DNA from: Aphelocoma coerulescens
Taxonomy: Eukaryota; Chordata; Aves; Passeriformes; Corvidae
Length of the DNA: 64,000 bases
NCBI RefSeq assembly: GCF_041296385.1
Contig: NC_091017.1
Span: 50,466,214 to 50,530,213, forward strand
Direction of reading: 5' to 3'
How positions within the stretch are numbered: position 1 is the stretch's first letter; every line of letters starts with the position of its first letter. The position numbers and the translations under genes are program-made. Below are positions 50,101-60,950 of this stretch, one piece after another. The notes below the pieces were generated by a model. It had not been told where the DNA came from and did not search any database. It saw only the letters and a program-made list of their open reading frames with translations.

Positions 50101-53100
50101 TAACTTCTCATGTTATAGAAACTATGTTTAAATCTATGAATAAGCAGATAAAAGTTGGCCCATTGAGATTGTAGGAGAAAGGAAGAGGTTATTTTGAGGG
50201 TTCTATTTGCAGTGATGCAGATTTATTGTGAGCCATATCTGTAGTGCATATATCTTTCTGATATGCCAGACATGTGCTGCACACATTTTGAAGAAACTTC
50301 AACTGCACTGTGCAAAGCCATTTTGATTTTTAATTTTTGGTCACTTCACCATATATGCTATTAGAACTTGTGTCCACAAAGACTCTCATGACTGGATCTC
50401 TACAGAATACCATTTTTCCTTCTTATTTGTAATCAGCTCCCTTTAACTATCTTGCACCTCTTGATCCTATGTCTGACATACAATCCTATTCAAAAAATGG
50501 CTTCATCCAGAATAGGAACACTAAAAATTGTATGGTCGACCAATGTAAAATTTGTGAATTAAGCTAACCTAGCCATATAATTAAGATTTTTCTTGTACAT
50601 CCGGCAGCTCAGGCTCTCTGGCGAGGTATGCACATAGTTTATACTTCCACCTTGAAGTCCTGTTTTTAGTAAAGCATGTAAAAACCTATTAACTTTCCAG
50701 AGTTTGCATTATCATTCCCTCCGTCCAATTTAAATTAATGCTGTGCTCAGATCATCAGTCCTTCATCAGTCTCATAAAGAGGAGTCAGTAGACATTTAAA
50801 ATGATTAGGAGTCAGACTATTTATGGTTCTAACATCTTTTAAATCCTCTTGAATAATTACATGGGAAGTATAGACACCTAGGAGAAGCCAGATCACCTAA
50901 CAAGACATAGGCTACTCATTGCTTGTTGGTTTTATAGGAAACCCTTTGTTTACAAATTTGTTTTACATCACGGATGCTTAATACCTATTTCAGTAAATAA
51001 ATTTTAAAATACTGATATTAAGATGCATAACATGATATATTAAAAATTCCTGTCTGTCAGAATATTTGAATTGAATACTATAAAAATCCCATCTTCCAGA
51101 GAGCTTCTGTAAGTCTCGTGATGAAAAATGGAAAGAATTCTCGCCTGTGTCCTCTTTTTCTGCACAGAAGACACTTTCAAATTTAATTCATTGCAGAAAT
51201 TCACAAATTTAACTGATTGACAGCATTAATATTATTTCCAGATTATTACAACGCATTTATTGTGTTTGCTTAAGTACATGTGGTCAGGAAAAATACCTGA
51301 ACAGTGATTGGTGAGTGAAAATAAATGGGATGGTGACAGGAAAAATTTAATGGGCCAATGTGAAGAAAATAATGTGTTTGCCAGCAAATTGTTGTATTGC
51401 AATTTACATTATAATTAGAAAGTAATAAAGAAAAATAATATAATTCATAGAACTATGATTTCCCCCAGATTAATATCTTCAAAGCAGGTTCAACAAGAAC
51501 ATTGGTATTCCACATAAGAATTTGACTCAGTTCTACTCATCTGTGCCTCAGTTTCCTAAAAGTTTCAAAAGAGCTGTGAATAACACTTGAATACCTGTGC
51601 TGTCCATGTGGTAGCCTTACCAGCACTTCAGGTCCACCAGCAGCCAAGCCTTTGGCCAGCTTCTGACATGCTACTTATTTTAGTGCAGTTGCTCAATCAA
51701 ATCGCTGTCCTTCATTGCCATACTTACATACAGGGAGCAAAGCAAAAGGAGAAGTCACTGATTTCTCTCTTGAGGATGGATCTATTCCTCTGTCCCTATG
51801 TGCATATCAACAGCACCTCCTGATGAAGTGAATTTATGAAGGGGAAGTCATGCATGACCAACATGATAGCCTTTTATGTTGAGAAGACTGATCTGGTGAA
51901 TACTCTGATTTAAGATTAAATATTGATAGGGAAGAAACTTTACTGATTAGGAATTTATAACATTGAAACAAAGTCAATAAGCATTTTCTCTGTGACAATT
52001 CAATGGTCTGTAAGTATGTGCAGTGTCTGATGGAGCTGTGCAAGATCTGAAGAGCAGGATTGCAGAACTCGAATGTTAGCTTTTCCAGAATATGTCACAT
52101 TCTCTTATGTAGTTTTTATTGTTGAATTTACCTTGGAAAAACAGAATAATACAATATTTTAAATTAATTTAGTTAGGCTAAAATAATTCCAATCAGATTG
52201 CTATGAAGTACAATTAAATCAATTACTTACGTTTTCCTGAAAGTAGTTTTATAAATTATTGCAATATTGTCAAGTCCCTCTGAAATTTCCAGGCACTACA
52301 AACTCCTTGGGGGGAGGATTACTTGAGAAGACACTTCACATACAATAAAAATTTACATAAACCTACAATGTATTCATCTCCTAATGCATTGTTCTGAATG
52401 ATTTCAAAGAACTAAAGACATTAAAACAAATAACTGATAACCATGTAAAAAAAGAGTAAAAGTTACTATGATCCAGCTAGAGGTCTGAAAAATGGTCTAG
52501 CTCATGAATTTTGAGTAGATTTCTGCTAAAATGTAAACAAACAAAAAAAAAATAGTATTCTGGCTTACCTGCAAAACCACAAAGGCCTGATGACTGTCAC
52601 TTTTGTGAAACATACACCATTTCTGCTCTGGCAGCAGATTAAATGATTCCTAGAACAGAAATGAAACTACTGTGCCCATTAGGGCTTACAGAGCTTTTAA
52701 AGAAAGCTAAGGAGACCTAAGTATTTTTATCATTTTACATCAGGGCAAAGACCAAGAATTTTGCATTGATTCTGTGAAAAACAGAAAAAAATATGTCCGT
52801 TGACTGCAATTATTGTCAATACGTTATGGTATTCATGTGGAATATAGCAGATTCAAATGAGGTTTTTCTCTGTCTAGTTTAGACAAGAGTCTGTAATTTA
52901 TGTCTCCATTTCCCAGATGAGAATTTGCATTCCCAGGTTAGCAGCTGAAGGACTACAGATAATTCTTTTGAAGCTCCAACTTCAACAGTATTTAAATAAA
53001 TGACTCCTCTTCGTCACACTGCTGAAAAGAAACTTTGTACCCAACAGAAATTCTCAGTCTCAAAAAAAGAATTTCATGGAAATCAATGTGTAAAGCTTTG

Positions 53101-53340
53101 GTGCAAAGATGTTTCTTGAAGAAGGAGCATGGTATCAAAAAATATTGTAATAGACTCTAATGCGTAACCCATACCCTAAAAGTAGAAAGTTGAGGCAAAA
53201 TTTTTAAGAGGCTACAAAAAGTATGGAAGGAAAAAGAGGATAGGGATGTTTTATTCGTGAAGGCTATAAAAAGACATTGCTAGAATGCCTTGTCAGCTAA
53301 TGCTGAACTTCTCCTAAGCTTTGGTCAATTACTATCGGCT
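47145..53340. other. AT-rich non-coding DNA
   Basis: Frames are short (longest 100 codons, 48347-48649 minus) and lack domains. Homopolymer runs occur at about 49340 (A) and 49450 (T). A minus-strand juxtaposed splice-site motif lies near 52563-52584. No repeat family or RNA gene was recognised. Confidence 0.55.
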
Positions 53341-53412
53341 AAAAAAAAAAAAATCCAACAAAACATAACATAAAAAAAGAGTAGGAAAAAAACCAAAACA
53401 ACAAGAAAAAAA
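53341..53412. repeat. A-rich low-complexity tract
   Basis: A run of about 13 As is followed by AAC/AAAC-rich sequence and further A-runs, with almost no G or T over long parts. It resembles the other A/C-rich tracts in the window. Confidence 0.75.
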
Positions 53413-55064
53413 TCCCTTTACACTTGAACATTAAGTTTCCTAGGATCTCCAAAACTAGATGAAAAATAGAATGCAATTTTTATTTTTAAAATACATATAT
53501 ATACATGCATCAACCTAAATAGTGTAGTGTACAAGCACATTGAGATGGGAAAGTAAAAATGAACCAACTTTAAACAAATAAATGAGGCTCATTGCTATCC
53601 CTTTTACCTTCTCTAAGTATTAGCTCCTTACTTTCTCTATATCTATGATAACATTTTTTTATTCATACTGATTTTGTACTCACATGATTTATTACTGATA
53701 TTTTTATAAAATTAGTTTTATTTACTAGTAGATATCATATGTGGAGTAGGTGAAAGACTGAAAATCTTAATTTTAAAAGCGTAAATGACCGTGTCTGGAA
53801 CATAGGCAATATACCCTTATTCTTGAGGCTGATTAGATGTGTCACTCGAGTGTTTTGCCATTTTAAATCAAGCATGTTAGATAGTAAAAAAATTAATTGT
53901 GTGATAATGCCAGTCTAAGAGAATTAACACTCATATATTAACATCAAAGGGAAGAAGGAAAATGTAACAGGAACTAGAACTGCTTAAGGATTAGCTACAG
54001 TCTCTGTCTACAGAACACTTTGCGCTTGTATTCAGGAGTTACAGAAGACAAAAGTTTTCCATTAACTGTGGAAAAGTTCAGACGCAGCTTCTACAAAACC
54101 CATCTATGTGTTTACATCCTTCCTTCCTTCTACCAGATGTACAAATGGCCCTAGAAAGTCTTGTTCTTTCATACTATTGCCTTCTTGAATGCTGTTCTCT
54201 GTTGGAAAGAAGGTTATGTCTCTACTGAAGGTAATTTCAAAAAACAAGGTTGACATGATGTAGGCCTGCCTTGTGATCCTATACTGAAGGTGGTTTTGTT
54301 CTAGTGTTCTAGTTCTCCAAGTGCAAACTGTGTTCTACCAAGGAAAACAAAAATGTACAATGTAGATTTGCTGTCCCAAAGTGAAGCACAGCAGTTCATA
54401 TCAAGAAGAGTTCAGACTGAATAAAAGCCTATGGAAGCACAGGCCTAATCATTTATAGTGAAATGTTTCCCTTTCTTACGCAAACAAATATATGACACTG
54501 TTTGCAATATTTTGTTCAATGCACTACCAAATAGTTCTTTCCCAAACTTCAGGTGTACACTTACTACAGAGTATACACAAAAAAAGTAAATCTAACAACA
54601 GAGTAAATTCTTGTGATTGCTTCCATAGTGGTAATGAAGCAATTTGTACACCAGCTTGAGGCAGATGCTTAATAAAGTACTTATTTCAGACTATATAACT
54701 GTAGCTGGAGTTTACTGACACTTGAAAGAAAAATTTACTCTAGTGGTGTTTTATCCTTTTGAAAGAGGAAAATATATTCTAAGGTTAGTAGCAACAAGTC
54801 AAGCAGTGTGTTTTATTTAATGCAAGGATTTTACCCCAAACTAATACAGTACTAGCACAATTAGAAATAATTGGCTGTGAAGTTTTTGTGCTAATTGAGA
54901 TCATGTTTTCCAAGTGTGGAACTTGAGTTGGTCTGCTTTCAAGTCCAGGATAGTATACAACTTGGAACAGCAATAATAATGAAACATAGGTAGTGCAGGT
55001 TAGGGCTGCTGGCTGTGAGTACAAGAATGGTGATTTTTCATTGTGTATTACTTGTCTAAGGAAA
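53413..55064. other. AT-rich non-coding DNA
   Basis: The 106-codon minus-strand frame at 54785-55105 has no domain and ends in the CR1 fragment that follows. The part after about 54880 may contain further, unrecognisably worn CR1. Confidence 0.5.
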
Positions 55065-55186
55065 GAAGTATTAATATGAATGGAATTATTCTTCCCCAGA
55101 TGCAAGACCCTGCACTTGCCTTTGTTACATTTCAGACAGTTCTCTGCCCATCTCTCCAGCCTGTCGAGGCCCTTCTGATGGGCTGC
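55065..55186 (-). mobile_element. CR1 LINE fragment, 3'-side piece (split by an LTR)
   Basis: The complement reads as the CR1 segment running through CTCGACAGGCTGGAGAGATGG and AAGGCAAGTGCAGGGTC to CTGGGGAAGAATAA, which lies beyond the core reverse-transcriptase motifs. It aligns head-to-tail with 55724-55895 once the intervening LTR and one 5-bp duplication are removed, so both are one copy. It is too worn to code for protein. The small plus-strand frame at 55043-55225 is a shadow. Confidence 0.85.
55182..55186. repeat. Left target-site duplication GCTGC
   Basis: GCTGC precedes the TG edge of the LTR and recurs at 55719-55723 after its CA edge. Removing the LTR and one copy restores the CR1 alignment, which independently supports the boundaries. 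Confidence 0.85.
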
Positions 55187-55437
55187 TGTCCTGGGTTGCA
55201 GGGTATTCTATTACCATCCTCATGAGCTGTGGAAATCAGGTGGGGCAGTGTTTCCTTGCCTCCTCCCCCCAGACTATCTTGCTGTTAATGGCCCATCATT
55301 GTCCTGCGGCATGACTCAGAGATAACTCCCTCCGGACTATCTTCTGTTAACGAGCCTAATCAACACTTGGCCTCATGACTCATCACCCCATTGTGAGATG
55401 CTCCACCCAGAGGGAGGAACCAAGCATCCCATCGTGG

Positions 55438-55444
55438 ATATAAT
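55438..55444 (+). promoter_or_regulatory. LTR TATA-like box
   Basis: ATATAAT lies near the middle of the LTR, some 220 bases before its ATTAAA signal. This fits a U3-R junction shortly downstream. Activity is unknown. Confidence 0.5.
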
Positions 55445-55662
55445 CTGGGACTCTGAACACCAGAGACATCCTTTCCACTGGATTTCCTGAGGACAGGAGC
55501 TACACAGCCACCACTGGACTTTCTGAGGAAGAGCAAACCCCTTCTACCACAGGATCACCACTTCAGAGGACTGCTACCACCACCCTGCCTAACAGGGACT
55601 CAGGTTGTATCTTGACTCTGTCAGTGTTTTCTTTTACTTTCTTTTCCTTTTCTTTAATTTCC

Positions 55663-55668
55663 ATTAAA
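55663..55668 (+). terminator. LTR polyadenylation signal ATTAAA
   Basis: ATTAAA, the commonest variant poly(A) signal, lies about 50 bases before the LTR 3' edge, followed by a GT- and T-rich stretch. Confidence 0.5.
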
Positions 55669-55718
55669 TTGTTATTCTGACTTGGTGCCTCCCACTGGTT
55701 TGTTTCCAAACTAGCACA

Positions 55719-55723
55719 GCTGC
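55719..55723. repeat. Right target-site duplication GCTGC
   Basis: This is the exact copy of 55182-55186 at the 3' edge of the solo LTR. Confidence 0.85.
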
Positions 55724-55895
55724 ACAGCACTGTGGGGTACTGACTGCTCCTCCCAGCTTTGTGTCATCAGTGAAATTGCTGAGGAGGCATCTGCCCCTTC
55801 ATCCAAGTAATTGAGGAATAAGTTGGAGAATTCTGGGCTCAGTATTGAACTTTAGGGGATGCCACTAGTGACAGGCCTCCAAGAAGATACCAGTA
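55724..55895 (-). mobile_element. CR1 LINE fragment, 5'-side piece (reverse-transcriptase region)
   Basis: The complement includes the CR1 stretch GGCCTGTCACTAGTGGCATCC, equivalent to the conserved reverse-transcriptase turn that reads Gly-Val-Pro-Gln-Gly-Ser in intact copies, then the ACTTGGATGA-like and ATGACACAAAGCTGGGAGG blocks. Substitutions and small gaps disrupt any frame. The 5' end fades near 55895. Confidence 0.85.
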
Positions 55896-58800
55896 TAGGC
55901 CCTGCCTGTATTTCCAACATTGTATAACTAATCTTTCTTCATGCAGCTCTAGTGTGAAATCATATTTCCTACAGATGGCTGTCAGGTATTACATGATTAC
56001 ACATATAAATGGTTTTTTGCACCCTGTCTTAACATGCTTATGCACTAATAGTCCCTGCTGAGCTACACTTCATATATCAATTGCTGCAAGAGCATTCAGA
56101 CCAATTCATAGTGGAATCAGCCGTACATTTGGAGTATTTCTTAAGGAAAACAAAGTCCAAAGCTCTCAAGCTTTTTTCAATAAAGTTTATTTTTTTAGAG
56201 TTGTGTTATTGTAGTAATAGTAATATTTTATCCCTTACCTTCAAACACGGAGTTCTTCTAATGATGATACCATGGTGCATACAGCACCAAGGAACTGCAG
56301 GTTCTAAAATGTAGCACTTACTCTGTCTGGAAATAACAGAATGTGGTGATGGCTATTTCTCTTTTTTTAGCAGGAATTGCAGAGTGTTGTTCTGAGATAT
56401 TTTTTCAACAGTGAGAGCACCAATTTATTTTGTTACTTATAGCACAGTAATTGCATGCCATGGATATAATGCTTCACATGTAGATGACCTTAAGATTTGA
56501 ATGGTAATAACATGAAACAATACCAAACACCAGGATAGTGAAAATGAAGCTGAGTTTTCATTTACAAAGTAAGTAGTGTTGAATTAAACTCTTGCATACA
56601 GTACTTAATGCAACAATAAGTGCCATATATGAGAATTTTTTACTCCTGAGATTTATACCTGTTGCTTCATTGGTTATGTACTGGATAACCTGTCAGAATT
56701 TCTTTGCAGTGAAGTAGATAAGTAATGTTTATTTTTGAGACTACTGAAGCATTGTGGTACCTACAAGGGCATACAGAAACGGCAAACAGCTTGATTACAG
56801 TAATTTACAGTAATTGCATTGTTTTTCTTACCTCAAAAAACAACTGTTTATTTTATATGTTTCAAATATGTACACTGTCTGAAAACGTTATATACTAACA
56901 CTGAATATAAAGCACCCATCTGCCTTTCAGAAAACCACTGTAAATCCCACAAGTTACTAAACCACTCTTACTTACTGATTGATGCATGGCTGATGTTGAC
57001 AGTTGCCCAGCAGATCTATCAACAACATGCTTTTGCTGCTACCTCCTAGCCTGGGGTATGAGCAACAGGTTCTGTACTCAGGGTGGGAAAAGCCTCCATG
57101 CCACCCGCTCCAAGTGCTCTCTTGGAAAGAATAAGACTTCCTGGACCTGGGTAGGTTCAGTGTTTCCTCAGTGAGTAAGCTGTCATTTCACTTGTTCACT
57201 TCTGCCCCAGACTGACATCCCATTGTGCCATGTGGAGAGACTGCTCACCTACGAGACCTCTTTTCCAGAGGGCAGATGCCCAAGTCTCTTTATACCTCAT
57301 TTTCTAAGTGGTCTTCTTCCTGCTTTTTCTGTCTTTCACCTAACTCCTTTACCCAGCATGGTGTTGCAGCTGTCTCAGAAATAAACATAATTACCCTTTT
57401 ATGCCACAAAAAAATAACACGCAATGTGCAAAGTCAACATACCTATAATTAAGTTGAATGTTCCACTTTTCCTTTTGTTTCCAACCTTCTAAAGTGATGC
57501 TTTCTTCAATAAAAAAAGGAGAAACATAAAGTAGGAAAAAAACCCAACATAATTTGTTTTTCCTACATGCAACATAGAATTTCTTTTTAAGGGACAAATA
57601 AACATTTGATATCTAACAGCCTTAGATTGTTTTGCTACATGTTTAAACTGACCTTGGTTATAGATTATTTAAATTATCAGTGCTGAGATGTAAATAATTA
57701 TGGAATGATGATTTATGAATGCAGTAAATTATAAGGAACCATTCTTTTTAAAGGAAATGGGGGGGAAAGAGTTTTGCTTGTTTATTTTCTTCCTTTTCCC
57801 CTTGCTTCCACTAGCTTTTTCACTTTATTTTTTTTGCCACTTGACTGCATCCAAGGTCAGACTGAATGAGATAGATAAGAGATGACAGAGAATGTATTCA
57901 AAACCAAATAATGCAATAATCTGATAGTGGCAGTAAAGGAGATGTTACCAAAGCAGAAAATATGCTGTAAGTAATCATTTTTTCTCTGTAATTTCAACCT
58001 CTACTAAATAACTAATAAATATTAAAAGGATATGAAGTGGGAGAAAATAGGAGAAAATAAGAATAGTTCTATGGTTCGACAAATTGTTTAAATTGAAGTG
58101 ATGTGCCATTCAATCAGTTAGGTCCATGATTTAATTCACTGAATAAAATGCTCTATTATAAGATATATCACTAAATTGACTATTACTGTCATGGGCATAT
58201 GTGCTTATTTTTAATGAAATTGCTGTACAAATCAGTATGTGAACTTAAGTAAAATAATAATTATGCTTTCTGAAATTTTGATTTGAAAAATACCCAACTT
58301 TCTTAATATAAATCACATTTCCCCATCCAATAAAACCTTAAAAAACAAAAACCCCCAAACAAACAAAAAAAAATAAAAAACAAAAACCAAAAAAAATCCC
58401 CCAAAAAACCAAAAACCTGTAGCGTATTTGCATAAGAGTTTGATAGACTGTGATGGGCTGCTAAAAATTTATTTGTGAGTTAGTATTATTTCAACTTAGT
58501 TTCATTTACCTGGTCATTTTATTCCAAGACAAGAAGGCAGAACTGCAGTGAATATGGGTACAATACTGATGTTTTCTAATTTAGAAATGTTTGCCATCAC
58601 TGCCTTACGTTCCTCTTTATTCTGACTAATTAGCTAATACTTTAGAGTGAGCAAGGCATCAGTACAGACTAAGAATGAAATCTCTCTGATGGTGTAAACC
58701 CTCCCTAAAACTGCAGACAGGTGGGACAAGGTCAACCACCAGATATTCCTTCCCAGGAGGTCCACACTACCACTGCCCCAGAGAGAACCACATTTATTTT

Positions 58801-60010
58801 GGAGGTAAAAGAACAGGATCTAATTAGCCCTACTGTAAAAACTTTGGAAATCAGAGCTAGGTGAAACATGGACCTAATATTTCTACATTGCTTCAAGTTT
58901 TGCAGGCTACCTGCATAGGTACCTTGGCACTAGTGGCCTGTACTATGCAGTCATTATGCTGAACAACTGTGATAGTAGGTTCTGTGGAGCCATTTATTTT
59001 TTCATTATCAATTCTCAGTTATAAATGTCACACAATACACTCAGCTATTCATAGTCCCAGAGGCCCTGACTTTAGCATCAGTAATACCCAAGTTATTTTT
59101 TTACAGGCAGAGGTTTAATTTAATGATCTTCAAATTAACAAAGGGAAGGACAGAACAAACAAGCCCTCTCGTTTTTGTTGTTGTTGGTTTGTTTTTTTTT
59201 TTTTAATCAGAGTTAGATTGGTTTTTTCACTGTTGCAGATGCTTATAATTAATAAATATATGATTAGTTTCCCCTTCAAGCACAAGCACATGTAAGAATC
59301 ACACAACTATCTGTATTCGAAAGTGAAGGAGGGAGCAAACCATTTTAACAAATAATCATTACATCCACTCAGCTTTTGTAGTCTAGCAAATGTGCTGCAC
59401 TGAAAATGCATTTTCTAGCATTCTGGCAAGGAAACACTATATATTCATATTTGTTTTAGTTACTCAGTAGTAACTGTCAACAGAATATGCCAGTCAATGT
59501 CTTGAGTGAAGGTTAAGTTCTCTTCTGTGTGAGTACTGTGAGCTGGGTTTCACTTCTGTCTTTCTTGATTTAATAGTTATAACAATTGAAAATAAAAGCA
59601 GTGGGGTTGCATGGGCATAAGTATAAGATAGAAAAAATAGTCTTGTAAGCATTAGATATTCCCAGAAAGCTTTTTAACAGACGTCTTATTGTTGCTTTTA
59701 AAAAGGTTCTTTATGAAATCTGCTAAACACCATTATTTATAACATTTAAGTACAGTTGGATAGTTCCCTCAGGGATGCATTTTGACTACTGAAGTGCAAC
59801 AATATAAGTTGCAGCAGGTACTCCTATACATCAGGCCCGACAGCTTGACAATAAAACAAGCACAATATTTAAGTGTTTCATATTCCAGAGGGACAGGATG
59901 AGCTGCTTTCAAAACTCAGTGTTCATGTTCCATTGCAAAATATGTACATGCATCCATGCATAAGCAAAGGCAGACAGTAAGTACTCAGTCTCAACTGAGC
60001 ACTGTTATCC
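55896..60010. other. Non-coding DNA with GC-richer patch and A/C tract
   Basis: The patch at 57030-57370 is GC-richer than its flanks and is followed by AAATAAACATAA near 57382, a poly(A)-signal-like word; an LTR or untranslated exon is possible but unsupported by edges. Another GC-richer short piece lies at 58690-58790. Frames are at most 77 codons. Confidence 0.45.
58339..58417. repeat. A/C-rich low-complexity tract
   Basis: Nearly 80 bases consist almost wholly of A and C in AAAAACC, CAAA and CCCCC words. It is the longest tract of this type in the window. Confidence 0.85.
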
Positions 60011-60211
60011 TCAGAATTTTACTCTTTCAAATTTCTCTTCCTCTTCCAGACTAAGGCCCTTTGCAGAGGCTTCGATCTCCTTGCAGCTTGCATTATATCT
60101 GCATGGTCTTTGAAGACTGGCCCACACTTGCTGCTTGCACTTTACAGTAAGTAGCTGAATGTCAGCTCTGATTCGAGGGCATCGTGCCTCAGCTAAGTAC
60201 CATAATCTCTG
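60011..60211 (-). CDS. Candidate terminal coding exon, unknown protein
   Basis: Read on the minus strand, a CTACTGTTTTCCCAG acceptor (ending at 60212) is followed by 66 open codons and a TGA at 60011. The piece is rich in charged and polar residues, mixed like a real soluble protein: an early RLWYLAEARCPRIRAD stretch, a KCKQQVW stretch, four Cys, and a near-terminal run of four Glu. It lacks the Phe/Leu/Ser/Lys bias seen in chance frames elsewhere in this AT-rich window. The open frame extends upstream to an ATG at 60250, but that part is less convincing. A CAGCAG pair allows one-codon acceptor choice. A weak GTAAAA at about 60019 could be a donor, making it internal. I do not recognise the family, and a pseudogene or chance frame is possible. 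Confidence 0.35.
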   Translation of the reverse strand, partial: QRLWYLAEARCPRIRADIQLLTVKCKQQVWASLQRPCRYNASCKEIEASAKGLSLEEEEKFERVKF

Positions 60212-60618
60212 CTGGGAAAACAGTAGGTATAGCTTGGAGCTGGTGGGCACCTAGCCAGAAGGAAGGAAGGATGGAGCAAGGGCATTTCTGTCTGCCACAT
60301 ACAGTTATAGAAAACCTGTGGGCTTAAAATCAGTTGGCTTAGATTGATACCTCAACATTTAAAAATGTCTGAGTGTATTCAGATCCCAAAATTAGAACTG
60401 TGGCCCCCGTTCAAGCTCTATTTACGTGCAAGTTTTTGATCTGCCACCAGCCAGCAGCACATAAATTTTACAGACTCATTTTAGGCAAGAAGACTCAATA
60501 ATTTAATCAGTGTTATTAAGGGAAGATTACATTTTCAAGTCTAAGTTGTTATGCTTGTTTTACATATACCCAAGAAGAGAAAGCAGCTTTACTATGGCTT
60601 TTCTATTGTTCAGATTTA
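60212..60618. other. Non-coding DNA upstream of the candidate exon
   Basis: If the exon at 60011-60211 is real, this would be the preceding intron. It contains a small GGAA run at 60262-60270 and no recognised repeat before the CR1 at 60619. Confidence 0.4.
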
Positions 60619-60950
60619 CAGAACCTTAGAATGGTTTGGGTGGAAATGTACTTAAAGATCTTGCTGCTGGCAGGGATGCCACCCACTAGATCAGGTTTCT
60701 CCGGGCCACATCCAACCTCGTCTTGAACACTTCCTCATCACCCTCACAGGGAATAATTTCTTCCCAATAGCTAATCCTAATCTACCTAATCTAATCCTAA
60801 TCTATGTCTAAAGTCATTCCCTCTTGTCCTGTCAGTACATGTCCTTGTAAAAAGTCTCTCTTTGGCTGTCTTGCCTTCCCCCTTTGTGTACTGAAAGGGG
60901 CTCTAAAGACTCTCTGGAGCCTTTTTTATCTCAGGTCAAACAACCCCAAT
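60619..60950 (-). mobile_element. CR1 LINE 3' fragment
   Basis: The plus strand shows, in order, the complement of the CR1 3' end (CCTTAGAATGGTTTGGGTGG), the ACATCCAACCTCGTCTTGAACAC-type block, CATCACCCTCACAGGG, AATTTCTTCCCAATA, TCATTCCCTCTTGTCCTGTC and AACAACCCCAA at the far edge. It shares the GTCAGTACATG variant with the CR1 at 3464, so both may be of one subfamily. Inside, CTAATCCTAATCTA occurs twice, a local tandem duplication near 60771-60803. No coding potential. Confidence 0.92.

Larger units (their letters stand above)
55187..55718 (+). mobile_element. Solo LTR of an endogenous retrovirus (ERVL-type), inserted in CR1
   Basis: The 532-bp segment starts TGTCCTGGG and ends CTAGCACA, has the TG...CA edges of an LTR and is bracketed by identical GCTGC pentamers; five-base duplications are usual for ERVL. 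An ATATAAT box lies at 55438-55444 and an ATTAAA signal at 55663-55668, after a T/C-rich run. The 3' part (CTTGGTGCCTCCCACTGG) resembles passerine LTR families as I remember them. No gag, pol, env, primer-binding site or second LTR is present. It is clearly younger than the CR1 it interrupts. Orientation follows from TATA box, poly(A) signal and the remembered 3' end. Confidence 0.88.
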
